A stretch of 64,000 nt of DNA from Marinimicrococcus flavescens (GCA_029211145.1 JARGEQ010000073.1:62001-126000), one strand, 5' to 3'; counted from the stretch's first letter, positions 37,672 to 50,397 are shown. Notes: generated by a model from the letters alone, not told the origin. Program-made: numbers and translations.

Positions 37672-38889
37672 ATGAACCCGTTGCCGAGGATCGACATGGC
37701 CGAGGTGAGCAGGCTCACCCGCGAGGGGCGGCTCGAGGAGGCGATGGCCGTCCTGCGCCGGGCACTTCCCGGCGGCCCGGCGGCCGCCCCGCCGCGTCCT
37801 GCCGGAAACGCGCGGCCGGGGCCGGCCGGGGACACGCCGCCCACGCTCGACATGGTGCCGCCGTCAGCGGCAACTGGCGGCGCCTGGACCTCGCCGCCCG
37901 CCGGCGGGGAGCGCGCCGCGGGCCGGTCGGGGAGCCCGGGCCAGCCGGGCATTCCCGAAGCGCTCCGCGGCTTTCTCGGCCGCATGGGACAACCCGCTGC
38001 CGCAGGGGGGCCGTTTCCGTCCCCGTTGCCGGCCGGCGCGCGGTTCGAGGAGCACAGCTTTGCCAACGAGGCGGGAAGCCGGACCTACAAGCTCTATGTG
38101 CCGGCCAGCCACGGGGGGCGGACGCTGCCCCTCGTGGTGATGCTGCACGGCTGCACCCAGACGCCCGACGATTTCGCCGCCGGCACACGGATGAACGAGC
38201 TGGCGGAGCGGCAGGGTCTCCTCGTCGCCTATCCGGCCCAGGCCCCGTCGGCCAATGCTTCCCGGTGCTGGAATTGGTTCAGCGCGGACGACCAGCAGCG
38301 CGACCGGGGCGAGCCCTCGATCCTCGCCGGGATCACCCGCCGGATCATGCGCGAGCACGCGGTGGCGCCGGGCCGCGTCTACGTTGCCGGCCTGTCCGCC
38401 GGCGGAGCGGCGGCGGCGGTCATGGGCTCTGCCTACCCCGATCTCTATGCCGCCATCGGCGTCCATTCCGGCCTCGCCTGCGGCGCCGCCGGCGACCTGC
38501 CCTCGGCGCTGGCGGCGATGCGGCAGGGCGGGCCCCCGCCCGCCCGCGGACCACGTCGCCGAGGCGTGCCCGCCATCGTGTTCCACGGCGACCGCGACAC
38601 GACCGTCCACCCGGTCAATGGCGACCGGGTGATCGCCCAGGCGAAAGCCGGATCGGCGCTGCGGACTGCCCTGGAAAGCGGCGAGGCTCGTGGCGGGCTG
38701 CGCTACACCCGCACCGTCCATGCCGAGGAGAGCGGCCGGGCGATGCTGGAGCAGTGGGTCCTGCACGGGGCCGGCCACGCATGGTCCGGCGGGAGCGCTG
38801 CCGGATCCTTCACCGAGCCGCGCGGCCCCGACGCCAGCCGCGAGATGATGCGCTTCTTCCTCCAGCACGCCACGACGGCCGCCTTCTGA
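37672..38889 (+). CDS. PHB depolymerase-family esterase
   Basis: Encodes 405 residues. Residues ~125-400 form an alpha/beta hydrolase with LVVMLHGCTQTPDDFA (oxyanion region), nucleophile GLSAGGAAA (Ser about 243), Asp in HGDRDTTVHP and His in GAGHAWSGG. The family includes intracellular/extracellular polyhydroxybutyrate depolymerases and feruloyl-esterase-like enzymes. The first ~120 residues are Ala/Gly/Pro-rich and low complexity; no signal peptide is obvious, so it may act on intracellular polymer granules. Confidence 0.9.
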   Translation: MNPLPRIDMAEVSRLTREGRLEEAMAVLRRALPGGPAAAPPRPAGNARPGPAGDTPPTLDMVPPSAATGGAWTSPPAGGERAAGRSGSPGQPGIPEALRGFLGRMGQPAAAGGPFPSPLPAGARFEEHSFANEAGSRTYKLYVPASHGGRTLPLVVMLHGCTQTPDDFAAGTRMNELAERQGLLVAYPAQAPSANASRCWNWFSADDQQRDRGEPSILAGITRRIMREHAVAPGRVYVAGLSAGGAAAAVMGSAYPDLYAAIGVHSGLACGAAGDLPSALAAMRQGGPPPARGPRRRGVPAIVFHGDRDTTVHPVNGDRVIAQAKAGSALRTALESGEARGGLRYTRTVHAEESGRAMLEQWVLHGAGHAWSGGSAAGSFTEPRGPDASREMMRFFLQHATTAAF

Positions 38890-38901
38890 GGCCCCGCCCG
38901 C

Positions 38902-39165
38902 TCACGGGCGGCCGGAGGGCTTGCTCGCCAGATCGCCCACCGGCGGGTGGGCGCGGGCCTCCTCGAGCGCGCGGCGGTGCCGCTCGACCGCCTCGCGCAG
39001 GGAAGGCCCCGCCAAAGCCTCGCTGCCATCGGGCGCGGTCACCCTGCCGTCGTGCAGGAGGCCCGAGGCGAGGCCGTCGGCGGCGAAGGCCACCGCCGCC
39101 TCCAGGGTCTCGAAGCGCTCCTGGGCGGGCTCGCCGCCACGGCTGAAGAAAAGCGTGTAGCCCAT
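38902..39165 (-). CDS. Small conserved protein of unknown function
   Basis: Encodes 87 residues, starting MGYTLFFSRGGEPAQERFETL, then a helix and a beta-like VTAPDGSEALAG segment and a charged C-terminal helix. GAGGACA lies directly before ATG. It resembles small alpha/beta proteins with a DUF-type motif in which a glycine-rich turn is followed by a Leu/Arg helix, but no family name can be given. Convergent with the esterase gene (12 bp). The long antisense frame extending upstream was rejected. Confidence 0.7.
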   Translation of the reverse strand: MGYTLFFSRGGEPAQERFETLEAAVAFAADGLASGLLHDGRVTAPDGSEALAGPSLREAVERHRRALEEARAHPPVGDLASKPSGRP

Positions 39166-39357
39166 CTTGTCCTCCTCTTCTTCGCCCACGGGCCGTCCCG
39201 GCCGCCGGCCCCTCGCCAGAGAACGCCGCGGGCCCCCGAAGGGCTCCCGGGCGCGCCGGCGCGTGTCGCTCCTGCTTGCCGGTGCCGGCGATTTGGGTAG
39301 GCTGCCGCCACATGGGCCAACCCTGCCGGCGCGCGGGACAGAGAGCGGAAAGGCATC

Positions 39358-42300
39358 TTGCAGGGCATGGCGGAGGGCGCCGCGGACTTTCTCGCCGGCG
39401 GGGGAGAGATGGGGGCGCTGATGCGCGCCCGCGACTGGCAGGGCTCGCCGCTCGGGCCGCCTTCCGGCTGGCCGCAGAGCCTGCGGACCGCGGTGAGCAT
39501 CCTGCTCAACTCGCGCTATCCCATGTTCGTCTTTTGGGGGCCCTCCCTCCTCAAGATCTACAATGACGGCTACCGGCCGATCCTCGGCGCCAAGCATCCC
39601 TGGGCGCTGGGCCGGCCGGGGCCGGAGGTGTGGCCGGAGATCTGGGACACGATCGGGCCGATGGTCGGGCGGGTGGTGGAGCATGGCGAGGCCACCTTCT
39701 CCGATGACCTGATGCTGGTGATGCATCGCAACGGCTATCCCGAAGAGGTCTATTTCACCTTCTCCTACAGCCCGATCCGCGACGAGAGCGGCGGGGTGGG
39801 GGGCATGTTCTGCGCCTGCACCGAGACTACCGGCAAGGTGATCGGCGAGCGCCGCCTCAACTGCCTGCGCCATCTCGCCGCCGCCGGCACCGAGGCGCGC
39901 AGCCTTGAGGAGGCGGGGCAGCGCTCGATGGCGGTGCTGGCGGGGAGCGGGGCGGACATTCCCTTCGCCCTTCTCTACCGGCTGGACGACGAGGGCAGGG
40001 CGCAGCTCGCCGCCGCTGCCGGCATCGAGGCGGGAACGCCGGCGGCACCCCTGGTCGTCGAGGCGGCCAGGCAGGTCTGGCCGCTTCTCGAGGCGGCAGA
40101 AGGGGGCCGCGGCCTGCCGGTCGGGGATCTGGCCTCGCGCTTCGAGAAGCTTTCGGCCGGGCCGTGGCCGGAGCCGCCGCCTTCGGCCGTGGTGCTGCCG
40201 CTGACCGATCCCGCCCAGGGCCGGGCCTGCGGCCTGCTGGTCCTCGGGGTGAGCGCGAGGCGCGCGTTCGATGCGGACTATCAGGGCTTCTTCGGCCTGG
40301 TGGCGGGGCAGATCGCGACCTCGCTGGGCAATGCCCGGGCCTCGGAGGAGGAGCGCCGCCGGGCCGAGGCCCTGGCCGAGCTGGACCGTGCCAAGACCCT
40401 GTTCTTCAGCAATGTCAGCCACGAGTTCCGCACGCCCTTGACCCTCATGCTGGGGCCGCTCGAGGAGGCGCTGGAAGGGCCGGCCGAGGCCCTGCCGGCC
40501 CGGCGCGGCGAGCTTTTGGTGGCGCACCGCAACGGTCTCAGGCTGCTGCGGATGGTCAACACCCTGCTCGACTTCTCGCGGGTCGAGGCGGGCCGGGTGC
40601 GGGCCTCCTTCGAGCCGGTCGACCTGGCAGCGCTCACCGCCGAGCTGGCGAGCAACTTCCGCTCGGCCTGCGAGCGCGCCGGGCTTTTTCTCGAGGTCGA
40701 CTGCCCGGCCCTGGGCGAGCCGGTCTGGGTCGACCGCGAGATGTGGGAGAAGATCGTCCTCAACCTGCTCTCCAACGCCTTCAAGTTCACGCTCGAGGGC
40801 GGCATCGCGGTGCGGCTGCGGACGGCCGGGCGGCAGGTCGAGCTTCTCGTCGCCGACACGGGTGTGGGCATTCCCGAGGCCGAGCTGCCGCGGCTCTTCG
40901 AGCGCTTCCACCGGATCGAGGGCCAGCGCGGGCGGAGCTTCGAGGGAACGGGCATCGGGCTTGCCCTGGTGCGCGAGCTGGTGCGCCTGCACGGCGGGGA
41001 GATCGGGGTCCGCAGCCGCCAGGGCCAGGGCAGCAGCTTCACCCTCCATCTGCCGCTGGGCAGCGCCCATCTGCCGGCCGGGCAGCTGCAGGCGCAGCCG
41101 GCTGACGGCCGGACCGGGACGCGGGCCAGGGCGTTCGTCGAGGAGGCGCTCCGCTGGCTGCCGGGCGAGGGCGAGGCCCTGGGCCACCCCGCCGGGGAAG
41201 CGGCCGGCGAGGAGCCGCCGACCGGTGCCGGCGTGCTGCCGCGCCTGCTGCTGGCCGACGACAATGCCGACATGCGCGACTATGTCCGCCGCCTGCTGGC
41301 CGGGTCCCACGAGGTGCTGACCGCGGCGGACGGACGGGAAGCGCTGGAGCTGGCCCGTCGCCATCCGCCCGACCTCGTGCTCAGCGACGTGATGATGCCG
41401 GGGCTCGACGGGCTGGGCCTGCTGGCGGCCCTGCGCGCCGATCCCGCTACCCGCGAGCTGCCGGTGATCCTGCTGTCCGCCCGGGCCGGCGAGGAGCCGC
41501 GCATCGAGGGGCTCGAGGCGGGCGCCGACGACTATCTGACCAAGCCCTTCACCGCCCGCGACCTCCTGGGCCGGGTCCAGGCGCATCTGCGCCTGGCGGG
41601 ACTGCGGCGCGAGGCCCTGGCGGAGGTGCGGGCACGCGAGGAGCGGCTGCGGCTGATCTTCGACAGCGCCACCGAATACGCCATCATCGCGCTCGACCGG
41701 GAGGGCCGCGTCACCGACTGGAACAGCGGGGCGGAGCGTCTGCTGGGCTGGCAGGAGGAGGAGATCCTGGGTCGTCCCGGGGCCCTGCTGTTCACGCCCG
41801 AGGACCGCGCGGCGGGCTTTCCCGAGCGCGAGATGCGCCGCGCCCTGGCCGAGGGGGCGGCCGCCGACGAGCGCTGGCACCTGCGCCGGGACGGCAGCCT
41901 GTTCTGGGCCAGTGGCCGGCTGATGAGGCTGGGCGACGGGGGAACGCCGGCGGGCTTCCTCAAGATCCTCCGCGACCGGACGCCCGAGCGCCTGGCCGAG
42001 CAGGCGCTGCGCGAGAGCGAGGAGCGCTTCCGCAACATCGCCGACCATACCCCGGCGATGATCTGGGTGACCGATCCGGACGGCACCTGCACCTACATCA
42101 ACCGCCGCTGGGGCGAGTTCACCGGCCAGCCCTTCGCCGAGAGCATGGGGCTGGGCTGGCTGGACTGCGTCCATCCCGACGACCGGGCCGCCGCCAAGGA
42201 GACCTTCCTGGCGGCCAACGCCGAGAGCCGGAACTTCGAGATCACCTACCGGCTGCGCCGCCGCGACGGCGTGTGGCGCTGGGTCAGCGACACCGCGGCA

Positions 42301-43155
42301 CCGCGCTTCGACGCCGACGGCAGCTTCCTCGGCTATATCGGCTCGGTGCTCGACATCGACGAGCGGCGCCGCTGGGAGGAGAAGCAGGCGCTGCTGCTGG
42401 GCGAGCTCAGCCACCGGGTCAAGAACAGCCTGGCCGTGGTCCAGGCGCTGGCCCGGCAGAGTGCCGCCGGGGCGGTCGGCATCGAGGCCTATCTGGGGGC
42501 CTTCGACGGAAGGCTGCAGGCGCTGGCCGCGGCGCACGATCTCTTGAGCGCCACCGCCTGGCACGGGGCCGGGCTGCGCGACCTTCTCGGGCGCGTGCTG
42601 GGTCCGCACCAGGGCAAGGCGGAACGGCTGGTGCTGGAGGGTGCCGACCGGATCCTGCCGCCGGCGCTGGCCCAGGACCTGGCGCTGGCCTTCCACGAGC
42701 TCGCCACCAACGCCGCCAAATATGGCGCGCTCTCCCGCCAGGACGGGCGGATCGGCGTGCGGGTGAGCGAGGAGGAGGGCGATCTGCTCCTCCTCTGGCA
42801 GGAGAGCGGCGGCCCGCCGGTGGCCCCGCCGGAGCGAAGCGGCTTCGGGACCCGGCTCCTGACCCGCGCGCTGGCCCACCAGCATGGCGGCCGGGTCGAG
42901 CTGGACTGGCGGCCGGGCGGGCTGGTCTGCCGCATCCGCGTGCCGCTGCGGACCCTCGTGCTGCCCGAGGGCTGCCCGCCGCCCCCGCCCCCCCGGCCCT
43001 TCGCGATCGAGACCGGCTCCCGGGGCCAGGCGCCGCCGCCGACCGACCGGAAAACAGGAAGAAGGCCGCGCGCAGCGCCCCCCGCCGGCACTGCCGCCGC
43101 GAGCCCCGGCGACCCTCTTCCAGCCGATCCTAGGGCGCCACCCCCTCGACGATGA
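39358..43155 (+). CDS. Hybrid double histidine kinase: PAS-GAF-HisKA-HATPase-REC-PAS-PAS-HWE
   Basis: Encodes 1265 residues. A PAS-like domain (~25-165), GAF (~170-325), classical HisKA with His355 (SNVSHEFRTPL), HATPase (~460-580), receiver with Asp677 (LVLSDVMMPG), two PAS domains (~765-890 and ~890-1010), then an HWE kinase with His1019 (ELSHRVKNSL) and HATPase. Two different kinase cores in one chain imply an internal or branched phosphorelay. No transmembrane helix: cytosolic. TTG 39358 has GGAAAGG upstream; ATG 39367 is the alternative. The last ~60 residues come from a terminator-repeat and run into the convergent gene. Confidence 0.93.
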   Translation: MQGMAEGAADFLAGGGEMGALMRARDWQGSPLGPPSGWPQSLRTAVSILLNSRYPMFVFWGPSLLKIYNDGYRPILGAKHPWALGRPGPEVWPEIWDTIGPMVGRVVEHGEATFSDDLMLVMHRNGYPEEVYFTFSYSPIRDESGGVGGMFCACTETTGKVIGERRLNCLRHLAAAGTEARSLEEAGQRSMAVLAGSGADIPFALLYRLDDEGRAQLAAAAGIEAGTPAAPLVVEAARQVWPLLEAAEGGRGLPVGDLASRFEKLSAGPWPEPPPSAVVLPLTDPAQGRACGLLVLGVSARRAFDADYQGFFGLVAGQIATSLGNARASEEERRRAEALAELDRAKTLFFSNVSHEFRTPLTLMLGPLEEALEGPAEALPARRGELLVAHRNGLRLLRMVNTLLDFSRVEAGRVRASFEPVDLAALTAELASNFRSACERAGLFLEVDCPALGEPVWVDREMWEKIVLNLLSNAFKFTLEGGIAVRLRTAGRQVELLVADTGVGIPEAELPRLFERFHRIEGQRGRSFEGTGIGLALVRELVRLHGGEIGVRSRQGQGSSFTLHLPLGSAHLPAGQLQAQPADGRTGTRARAFVEEALRWLPGEGEALGHPAGEAAGEEPPTGAGVLPRLLLADDNADMRDYVRRLLAGSHEVLTAADGREALELARRHPPDLVLSDVMMPGLDGLGLLAALRADPATRELPVILLSARAGEEPRIEGLEAGADDYLTKPFTARDLLGRVQAHLRLAGLRREALAEVRAREERLRLIFDSATEYAIIALDREGRVTDWNSGAERLLGWQEEEILGRPGALLFTPEDRAAGFPEREMRRALAEGAAADERWHLRRDGSLFWASGRLMRLGDGGTPAGFLKILRDRTPERLAEQALRESEERFRNIADHTPAMIWVTDPDGTCTYINRRWGEFTGQPFAESMGLGWLDCVHPDDRAAAKETFLAANAESRNFEITYRLRRRDGVWRWVSDTAAPRFDADGSFLGYIGSVLDIDERRRWEEKQALLLGELSHRVKNSLAVVQALARQSAAGAVGIEAYLGAFDGRLQALAAAHDLLSATAWHGAGLRDLLGRVLGPHQGKAERLVLEGADRILPPALAQDLALAFHELATNAAKYGALSRQDGRIGVRVSEEEGDLLLLWQESGGPPVAPPERSGFGTRLLTRALAHQHGGRVELDWRPGGLVCRIRVPLRTLVLPEGCPPPPPPRPFAIETGSRGQAPPPTDRKTGRRPRAAPPAGTAAASPGDPLPADPRAPPPRR
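43033..43080 (-). repeat. Terminator-repeat half-element inside the kinase 3' end (copy 8)
   Basis: CCGCCGACCGACCGG, an A-rich stretch and the arm GCCGCGCGCAGCGCCC (43065-43080) match the right-hand arms elsewhere. It is translated in frame as part of the kinase tail. On the minus strand it would act as terminator for the DUF1330 gene. Confidence 0.72.
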
Positions 43156-43423
43156 ACAGCCGGCCTCTCGACGCTGCCTGGCGCAGCGGCAGGATCGCCT
43201 GGTAGTCGGGCGAGCCGTAGAAGCGCCGGGCGGCCTCCATGTCGGCGAACTCGATCACCACCACGCGGCCTGCGGGCGGCGCGCCTTCCACGGGCAGGAC
43301 CGTCCCCCCGCGCACCAGGAAGCGGCCGCCGTGCCGGGCGATCGCCTCGGGCGTGCGGGCCCGGTAGCCGGCATAGGTCCCGGGATCGGTCACCTCGATC
43401 TCGGCGATGATGTAGGCGGGCAT
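43130..43423 (-). CDS. DUF1330 family protein
   Basis: Encodes 97 residues with the DUF1330 pattern: MPAYIIAEIEVTDPGTYAGY, HGGRFLVRGG and VVIEFADMEAARRFYGSPDY. This is a dimeric ferredoxin-like fold (ABM-like) of unknown cellular role. The stop lies inside the 3' end of the convergent kinase gene (26-bp overlap). Complete and of normal length. Confidence 0.92.
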   Translation of the reverse strand: MPAYIIAEIEVTDPGTYAGYRARTPEAIARHGGRFLVRGGTVLPVEGAPPAGRVVVIEFADMEAARRFYGSPDYQAILPLRQAASRGRLFIVEGVAP

Positions 43424-43471
43424 GAAAGTGCGTCCTTCCCCGTGGGCGGGCCGCTCCCGGGCGACTCCCGC

Positions 43472-47026
<3,555 letters not shown>

Positions 47027-47060
47027 CTGTCGTTCGCGACCCGTTGTTGTGGCGGCCCGG

Positions 47061-47085
47061 GGAACCTCGGCCCGTCCCTTTCGTT
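47061..47085 (+). promoter_or_regulatory. sigma-EcfG promoter of the single-domain response regulator
   Basis: GGAAC (47061-47065), 16-nt spacer, CGTT (47082-47085): exact consensus, 39 kb from ecfG. Transcription would begin near 47092. Confidence 0.78.
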
Positions 47086-47096
47086 AGCGAGGCGGG

Positions 47097-47534
47097 ATGG
47101 TCCTCGAAACTCTCCGGACAGCGCCACGCATCGTGAAAGCCGCCGCAGACGTCACCAATGAAGAGGTCGGCACGGCGCTGCTTGCCGGCTTATCAATTCT
47201 TCTGGTCGAGGACGAGTTCCTTATAGCGCTCGATCTTTGCGAGATGCTGGAGGCTGCAGGCGCCCAGGTGGTGGGCCCGGCCTACCGGGCGGAGGAGGCG
47301 CTGGCGCTGCTCGAGGCGCAGAGGATCGACATGGCGGTGCTCGACGTCGATCTGGGCGATCACGGCGCCGAGCCGGTCGCCCTGCGCATGGAAGAGCGGC
47401 AGGTCCCCTTCCTGTTCCACACCGGGCGCGGCCTGCCGCCGCATCTGCGCGAGCGCTTCGAGGGCGTGCCCCTGCTGGTCAAGCCGGCTCCCCGCCAGCT
47501 GCTCATCGGCGCCGTGCGGGCTCTCGTTCCCTGA
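47097..47534 (+). CDS. Single-domain response regulator, FATGUY-like
   Basis: Encodes 145 residues, all receiver: acidic cluster LVEDEFLIALDL, phospho-acceptor in MAVLDVDLG and Lys in LLVKPAPRQLL. The Thr region PFLFHTGRG resembles the FATGUY-type receivers that modulate the alphaproteobacterial GSR. A perfect sigma-EcfG promoter lies upstream; with ATG 47097 the mRNA would be almost leaderless, so GTG 47133 may be the real start. Adjacent divergent CheB-CheR-HWE kinase suggests a partner; feedback onto PhyR signalling is an inference. Confidence 0.88.
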   Translation: MVLETLRTAPRIVKAAADVTNEEVGTALLAGLSILLVEDEFLIALDLCEMLEAAGAQVVGPAYRAEEALALLEAQRIDMAVLDVDLGDHGAEPVALRMEERQVPFLFHTGRGLPPHLRERFEGVPLLVKPAPRQLLIGAVRALVP

Positions 47535-47571
47535 GCGCGCCGCGCAGCGCCCGGCACGGCGCCCCTGCCAC

Positions 47572-47587
47572 GAGCCGGCGCCGGCTC
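47572..47587. terminator. 16-bp perfect palindrome between convergent genes
   Basis: GAGCCGGCGCCGGCTC overlaps the first base of the ligase stop. It sits between the response regulator and the ligase gene; a termination or stabilising role is possible, no T-run. Confidence 0.35.
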
Positions 47588-49179
47588 TAGCTCACCATCG
47601 CCTCCAAAACCTCCAGCCGCTCGGCCTCGGCGGCCGGCTTGTCCCAGCGGATCCGGTGGACGCGGGGAAAGCGCATGGCGAGACCGGACTTGTGGCGCGG
47701 CGAGCGGTGCAGGCTGTCGAACGCGATCTCCAGGACCAGCGCCGGCTCGACCTCGCGCACCGGCCCGAAGCGGCGCACCGTGTGGCTGCGGATCCAGCGG
47801 TCGAGGGCCATCAGCTCGGCGTCGGTATAGCCCGAATAGGCCTTGCCGACCGGCACCAGGCCGGGCCCGCGCGGCCCCTCCTGCCACGCTCCGAAGGTGA
47901 AGTCCGAGTAGAAGCTCGAGCGCCGCCCGTGGCCGCGCTGGGCGTACATCAAGACCAGATCGAGGGTGTGCGGGTCGCGCTTCCACTTCCACCACGGGCC
48001 TTTGGGGCGGCCGGCCAGGTAGGCGCTGTCGCGGCGCTTGAGCATCAGGCCTTCCATGGCCATGCCGCGCGCCTCGCGGCGCAACCGGTCGAGCGCCTCC
48101 AGCGAGGTTGCCGTCACCAGCGGCGAGAGGTCCATGCGCGCCGGCCGCTCCCGCTCGAGGAACGCCTCGAGCCTTGCGCGGCGCTCGGCCAGCGGCAGCG
48201 GCCGCAGGTCCTCCGGCCCGTCGAAGAGGATGTCGTAGAGCCGCACCAGGCCCGGATAGTCGGCCAGCATGCGCGGCGTCACGCTCTTGCGGTTGAGGCG
48301 CTGCTGGAGGTCGTTGAAGGAGGCCGGGGCATCCTCGCGCTGGACCAGCAGCTCGCCGTCCAGCACGCCCTCGAAGCGCACCGCCCCCAGGATCTCGGGG
48401 AAGGCCCCGGAGATGTCGTCGCCGCCGCGCGAATAGAGCCTGACGCCGCCCGGCGCCGCCACGATCTGGATGCGGATCCCGTCCCACTTCCACTCGACCT
48501 GCCAGGCATCGAGCCCCTCGGGGTCCTCCGCCAGCCGGGCCAGATCGGCCTCCTCCAGCGGGTTGGCCAGCATGAGCGGGCGGAAGACCGGCAGATCGCC
48601 GGTGGAAGGCGGCGGGGCCTTGCCCTCGAGCCACGCAAAGAGCGGCCGGTAGGGCGGCTCGAGCCCGTGCCACAGCTCCTCGATCTCGGCCGCCTCGCGC
48701 CCGCCATGCGCCGCCAAAGCGAGCCGCGCCAGGCGCGCCGAGACGCCGACCCGCAGCCCGCCGGTCACCAGCTTCAAAAGCGCCCAGCGGCCGCTGGCGT
48801 CGAGCCGGTCGAGCCAGCCCGCCAGAAGATCGGGCAGGTCGGCCCGGCTGCCCTCCGCCAGCCCGCCCACCACCTCCTCGAGCCGCGGCCAGGCCCCGTG
48901 GCGTTGCGGCTCCGGCCAGAGCAGGGCCGCGGTCTCCGCCAGATCGCCCACGAAATCGTAGGACCAGGCGAACAGCACCGGATCGGCGCGGCGCAGGGCG
49001 AGCTCGCGCACCAGCCCGGGCCTGGCATGGCGGAAGGCCAGCGAGCCGGTCAGCGCCGCCAGCCCCCAGCCGCGGTCGGGATCGGGGACATGGGCGAAAT
49101 AGTCGGCGAGCAGCGCCAGCTTGGCGTTGCGCTGGGGGGTGTAGAGCAGCCGCTCGAGAAGCAGGGCGAAGGGCTTCAT
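47587..49179 (-). CDS. ATP-dependent DNA ligase of the cisplatin-damage-response type (LigC-like)
   Basis: Encodes 530 residues. N-terminal helical domain starts MKPFALLLERLLYTPQRNAK, a family hallmark. The nucleotidyl Lys is in EWKWDGIRIQ (about residue 231), followed by motif III-like DGELLV, motif IV MEGLMLK and motif V WWKWKRD. These ligases normally sit in an operon with an Lhr-type helicase, a phosphoesterase and a beta-CASP/MBL exonuclease. That exonuclease is present here only 12 kb away (61342), and the others were not seen. Confidence 0.93.
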   Translation of the reverse strand: MKPFALLLERLLYTPQRNAKLALLADYFAHVPDPDRGWGLAALTGSLAFRHARPGLVRELALRRADPVLFAWSYDFVGDLAETAALLWPEPQRHGAWPRLEEVVGGLAEGSRADLPDLLAGWLDRLDASGRWALLKLVTGGLRVGVSARLARLALAAHGGREAAEIEELWHGLEPPYRPLFAWLEGKAPPPSTGDLPVFRPLMLANPLEEADLARLAEDPEGLDAWQVEWKWDGIRIQIVAAPGGVRLYSRGGDDISGAFPEILGAVRFEGVLDGELLVQREDAPASFNDLQQRLNRKSVTPRMLADYPGLVRLYDILFDGPEDLRPLPLAERRARLEAFLERERPARMDLSPLVTATSLEALDRLRREARGMAMEGLMLKRRDSAYLAGRPKGPWWKWKRDPHTLDLVLMYAQRGHGRRSSFYSDFTFGAWQEGPRGPGLVPVGKAYSGYTDAELMALDRWIRSHTVRRFGPVREVEPALVLEIAFDSLHRSPRHKSGLAMRFPRVHRIRWDKPAAEAERLEVLEAMVS

Positions 49180-49362
49180 GGCGCCTCGTCGACAAGGGCG
49201 CGGAACCGCTCCCGGCAGCCTCGAACACTATACCATACCGGCCGGTGCGGCCGCCTTGAAGGGCGGTATGGACATGAGCGATATGCCGGGTAGCATGAGC
49301 CGGCAACAAGCCAGGGCGGCCCGCGAGGCTGCCGGGCGCGGAGAATGCAGGGGAGGCAAACG

Positions 49363-50397
49363 ATGGGTTCCTGGATCAGGGGCGCGACGGGCTGTGTCGC
49401 GGCGGTGGCCGGGATGGTGCTGGCGGCGCAGGGGGCGGTCGCCGGGCCGACGCTCGATGCCATCAAGGCACACGGCAAGCTGCGCTGCGGCGTCTCGCCC
49501 TCCTCGGCGGGCTTCGCCTATCCCGACGACAAGGGCCGCATGCTGGGTCTCGATGCCGAGGTCTGCCGGGCGGTCGCGGCCGCCGCGCTGGGCGACGGCG
49601 ACAAGGTCGAGTTCGTGCCGCTCACCACCAACGTGCGCTTCCAGGCGCTGCAGTCGGGCGAGGTCGACCTGCTCTCGCGGCAGACCACCGAGACCTTCTC
49701 GCGCGATGTGACCCTGGGGATGAACTTCGCGCCGGTGGTGTTCTATGACGGCCAGGGCGTGATGGTGCCCAAAAGCCTCGGCGTGAAGAGCGCCATGGAT
49801 CTCGACGGGGCGGCCATCTGCATCCTGCCCGGCACCACCACCGAGCAGAACATCGCCGACTGGTTCCGCACCCGCGGCATGACGTTCGAATCGGTCGTCT
49901 TCGAGCAGCCCGACGAATGGCGCAACGCCTTCTTCCAGGGCCGCTGCGACGTGCTCACCACCGACCGCTCGGACCTCGCCTCGAGCCGTGCGGTGGCCAA
50001 CAACCCGGCCGACTACGTGATCCTGCCCGAGACCATCTCCAAAGAGCCGCTGGCCCCGGTCGTCCGGCACGGCGACGACCAGTGGCTCGACATCGTGACA
50101 TGGACGGTCAACGGGCTGATCGCCGCCGAGGAGAAGGGCATCACCCGGGAGAACGCCGCAAAGCTCGCGGCCGAGAGCCAGGATCCCGAGATCCAGCGCA
50201 TGCTGGGCACCAGCGAGGATCTGGGCGCCCAGCTCGGCCTCGACAAGGACTGGCTGCTGCGGGTCATCACGACGGTCGGCAATTACGGCGAGATGTTCGA
50301 CCGCAATCTCGGCCCCGGCACGCCGCTGGATCTCGAGCGCGGCCAGAACACGCTGTGGACCGACGGCGGGCTGCTCTACGCCCCGCCGTTCCGCTGA
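49363..50397 (+). CDS. aapJ: Amino acid ABC transporter substrate-binding protein, AapJ-like
   Basis: Encodes 344 residues with a signal peptide (~1-27, ending AVAGPTL) and the family 3 solute-binding fold: LRCGVSPSSAGFAYPDDKG, VEFVPLTTNVRFQALQSGEVDLL in two parts, and the C-terminal LYAPPFR close to AapJ ends. It binds L-amino acids or related compounds in the periplasm. ATG 49363 has AGGGGAGG 7 nt upstream and beats the ATG at 49345. First gene of a four-gene set with two permeases and an amidohydrolase. Confidence 0.92.
   Translation: MGSWIRGATGCVAAVAGMVLAAQGAVAGPTLDAIKAHGKLRCGVSPSSAGFAYPDDKGRMLGLDAEVCRAVAAAALGDGDKVEFVPLTTNVRFQALQSGEVDLLSRQTTETFSRDVTLGMNFAPVVFYDGQGVMVPKSLGVKSAMDLDGAAICILPGTTTEQNIADWFRTRGMTFESVVFEQPDEWRNAFFQGRCDVLTTDRSDLASSRAVANNPADYVILPETISKEPLAPVVRHGDDQWLDIVTWTVNGLIAAEEKGITRENAAKLAAESQDPEIQRMLGTSEDLGAQLGLDKDWLLRVITTVGNYGEMFDRNLGPGTPLDLERGQNTLWTDGGLLYAPPFR

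Noticed and set aside
38902..42885. Very long antisense open frame (over 1300 codons) opposite the hybrid kinase
   Set aside because: A product of high GC content. The plus-strand protein has full domain motifs; only the last 87 codons of the minus frame form a credible separate gene.
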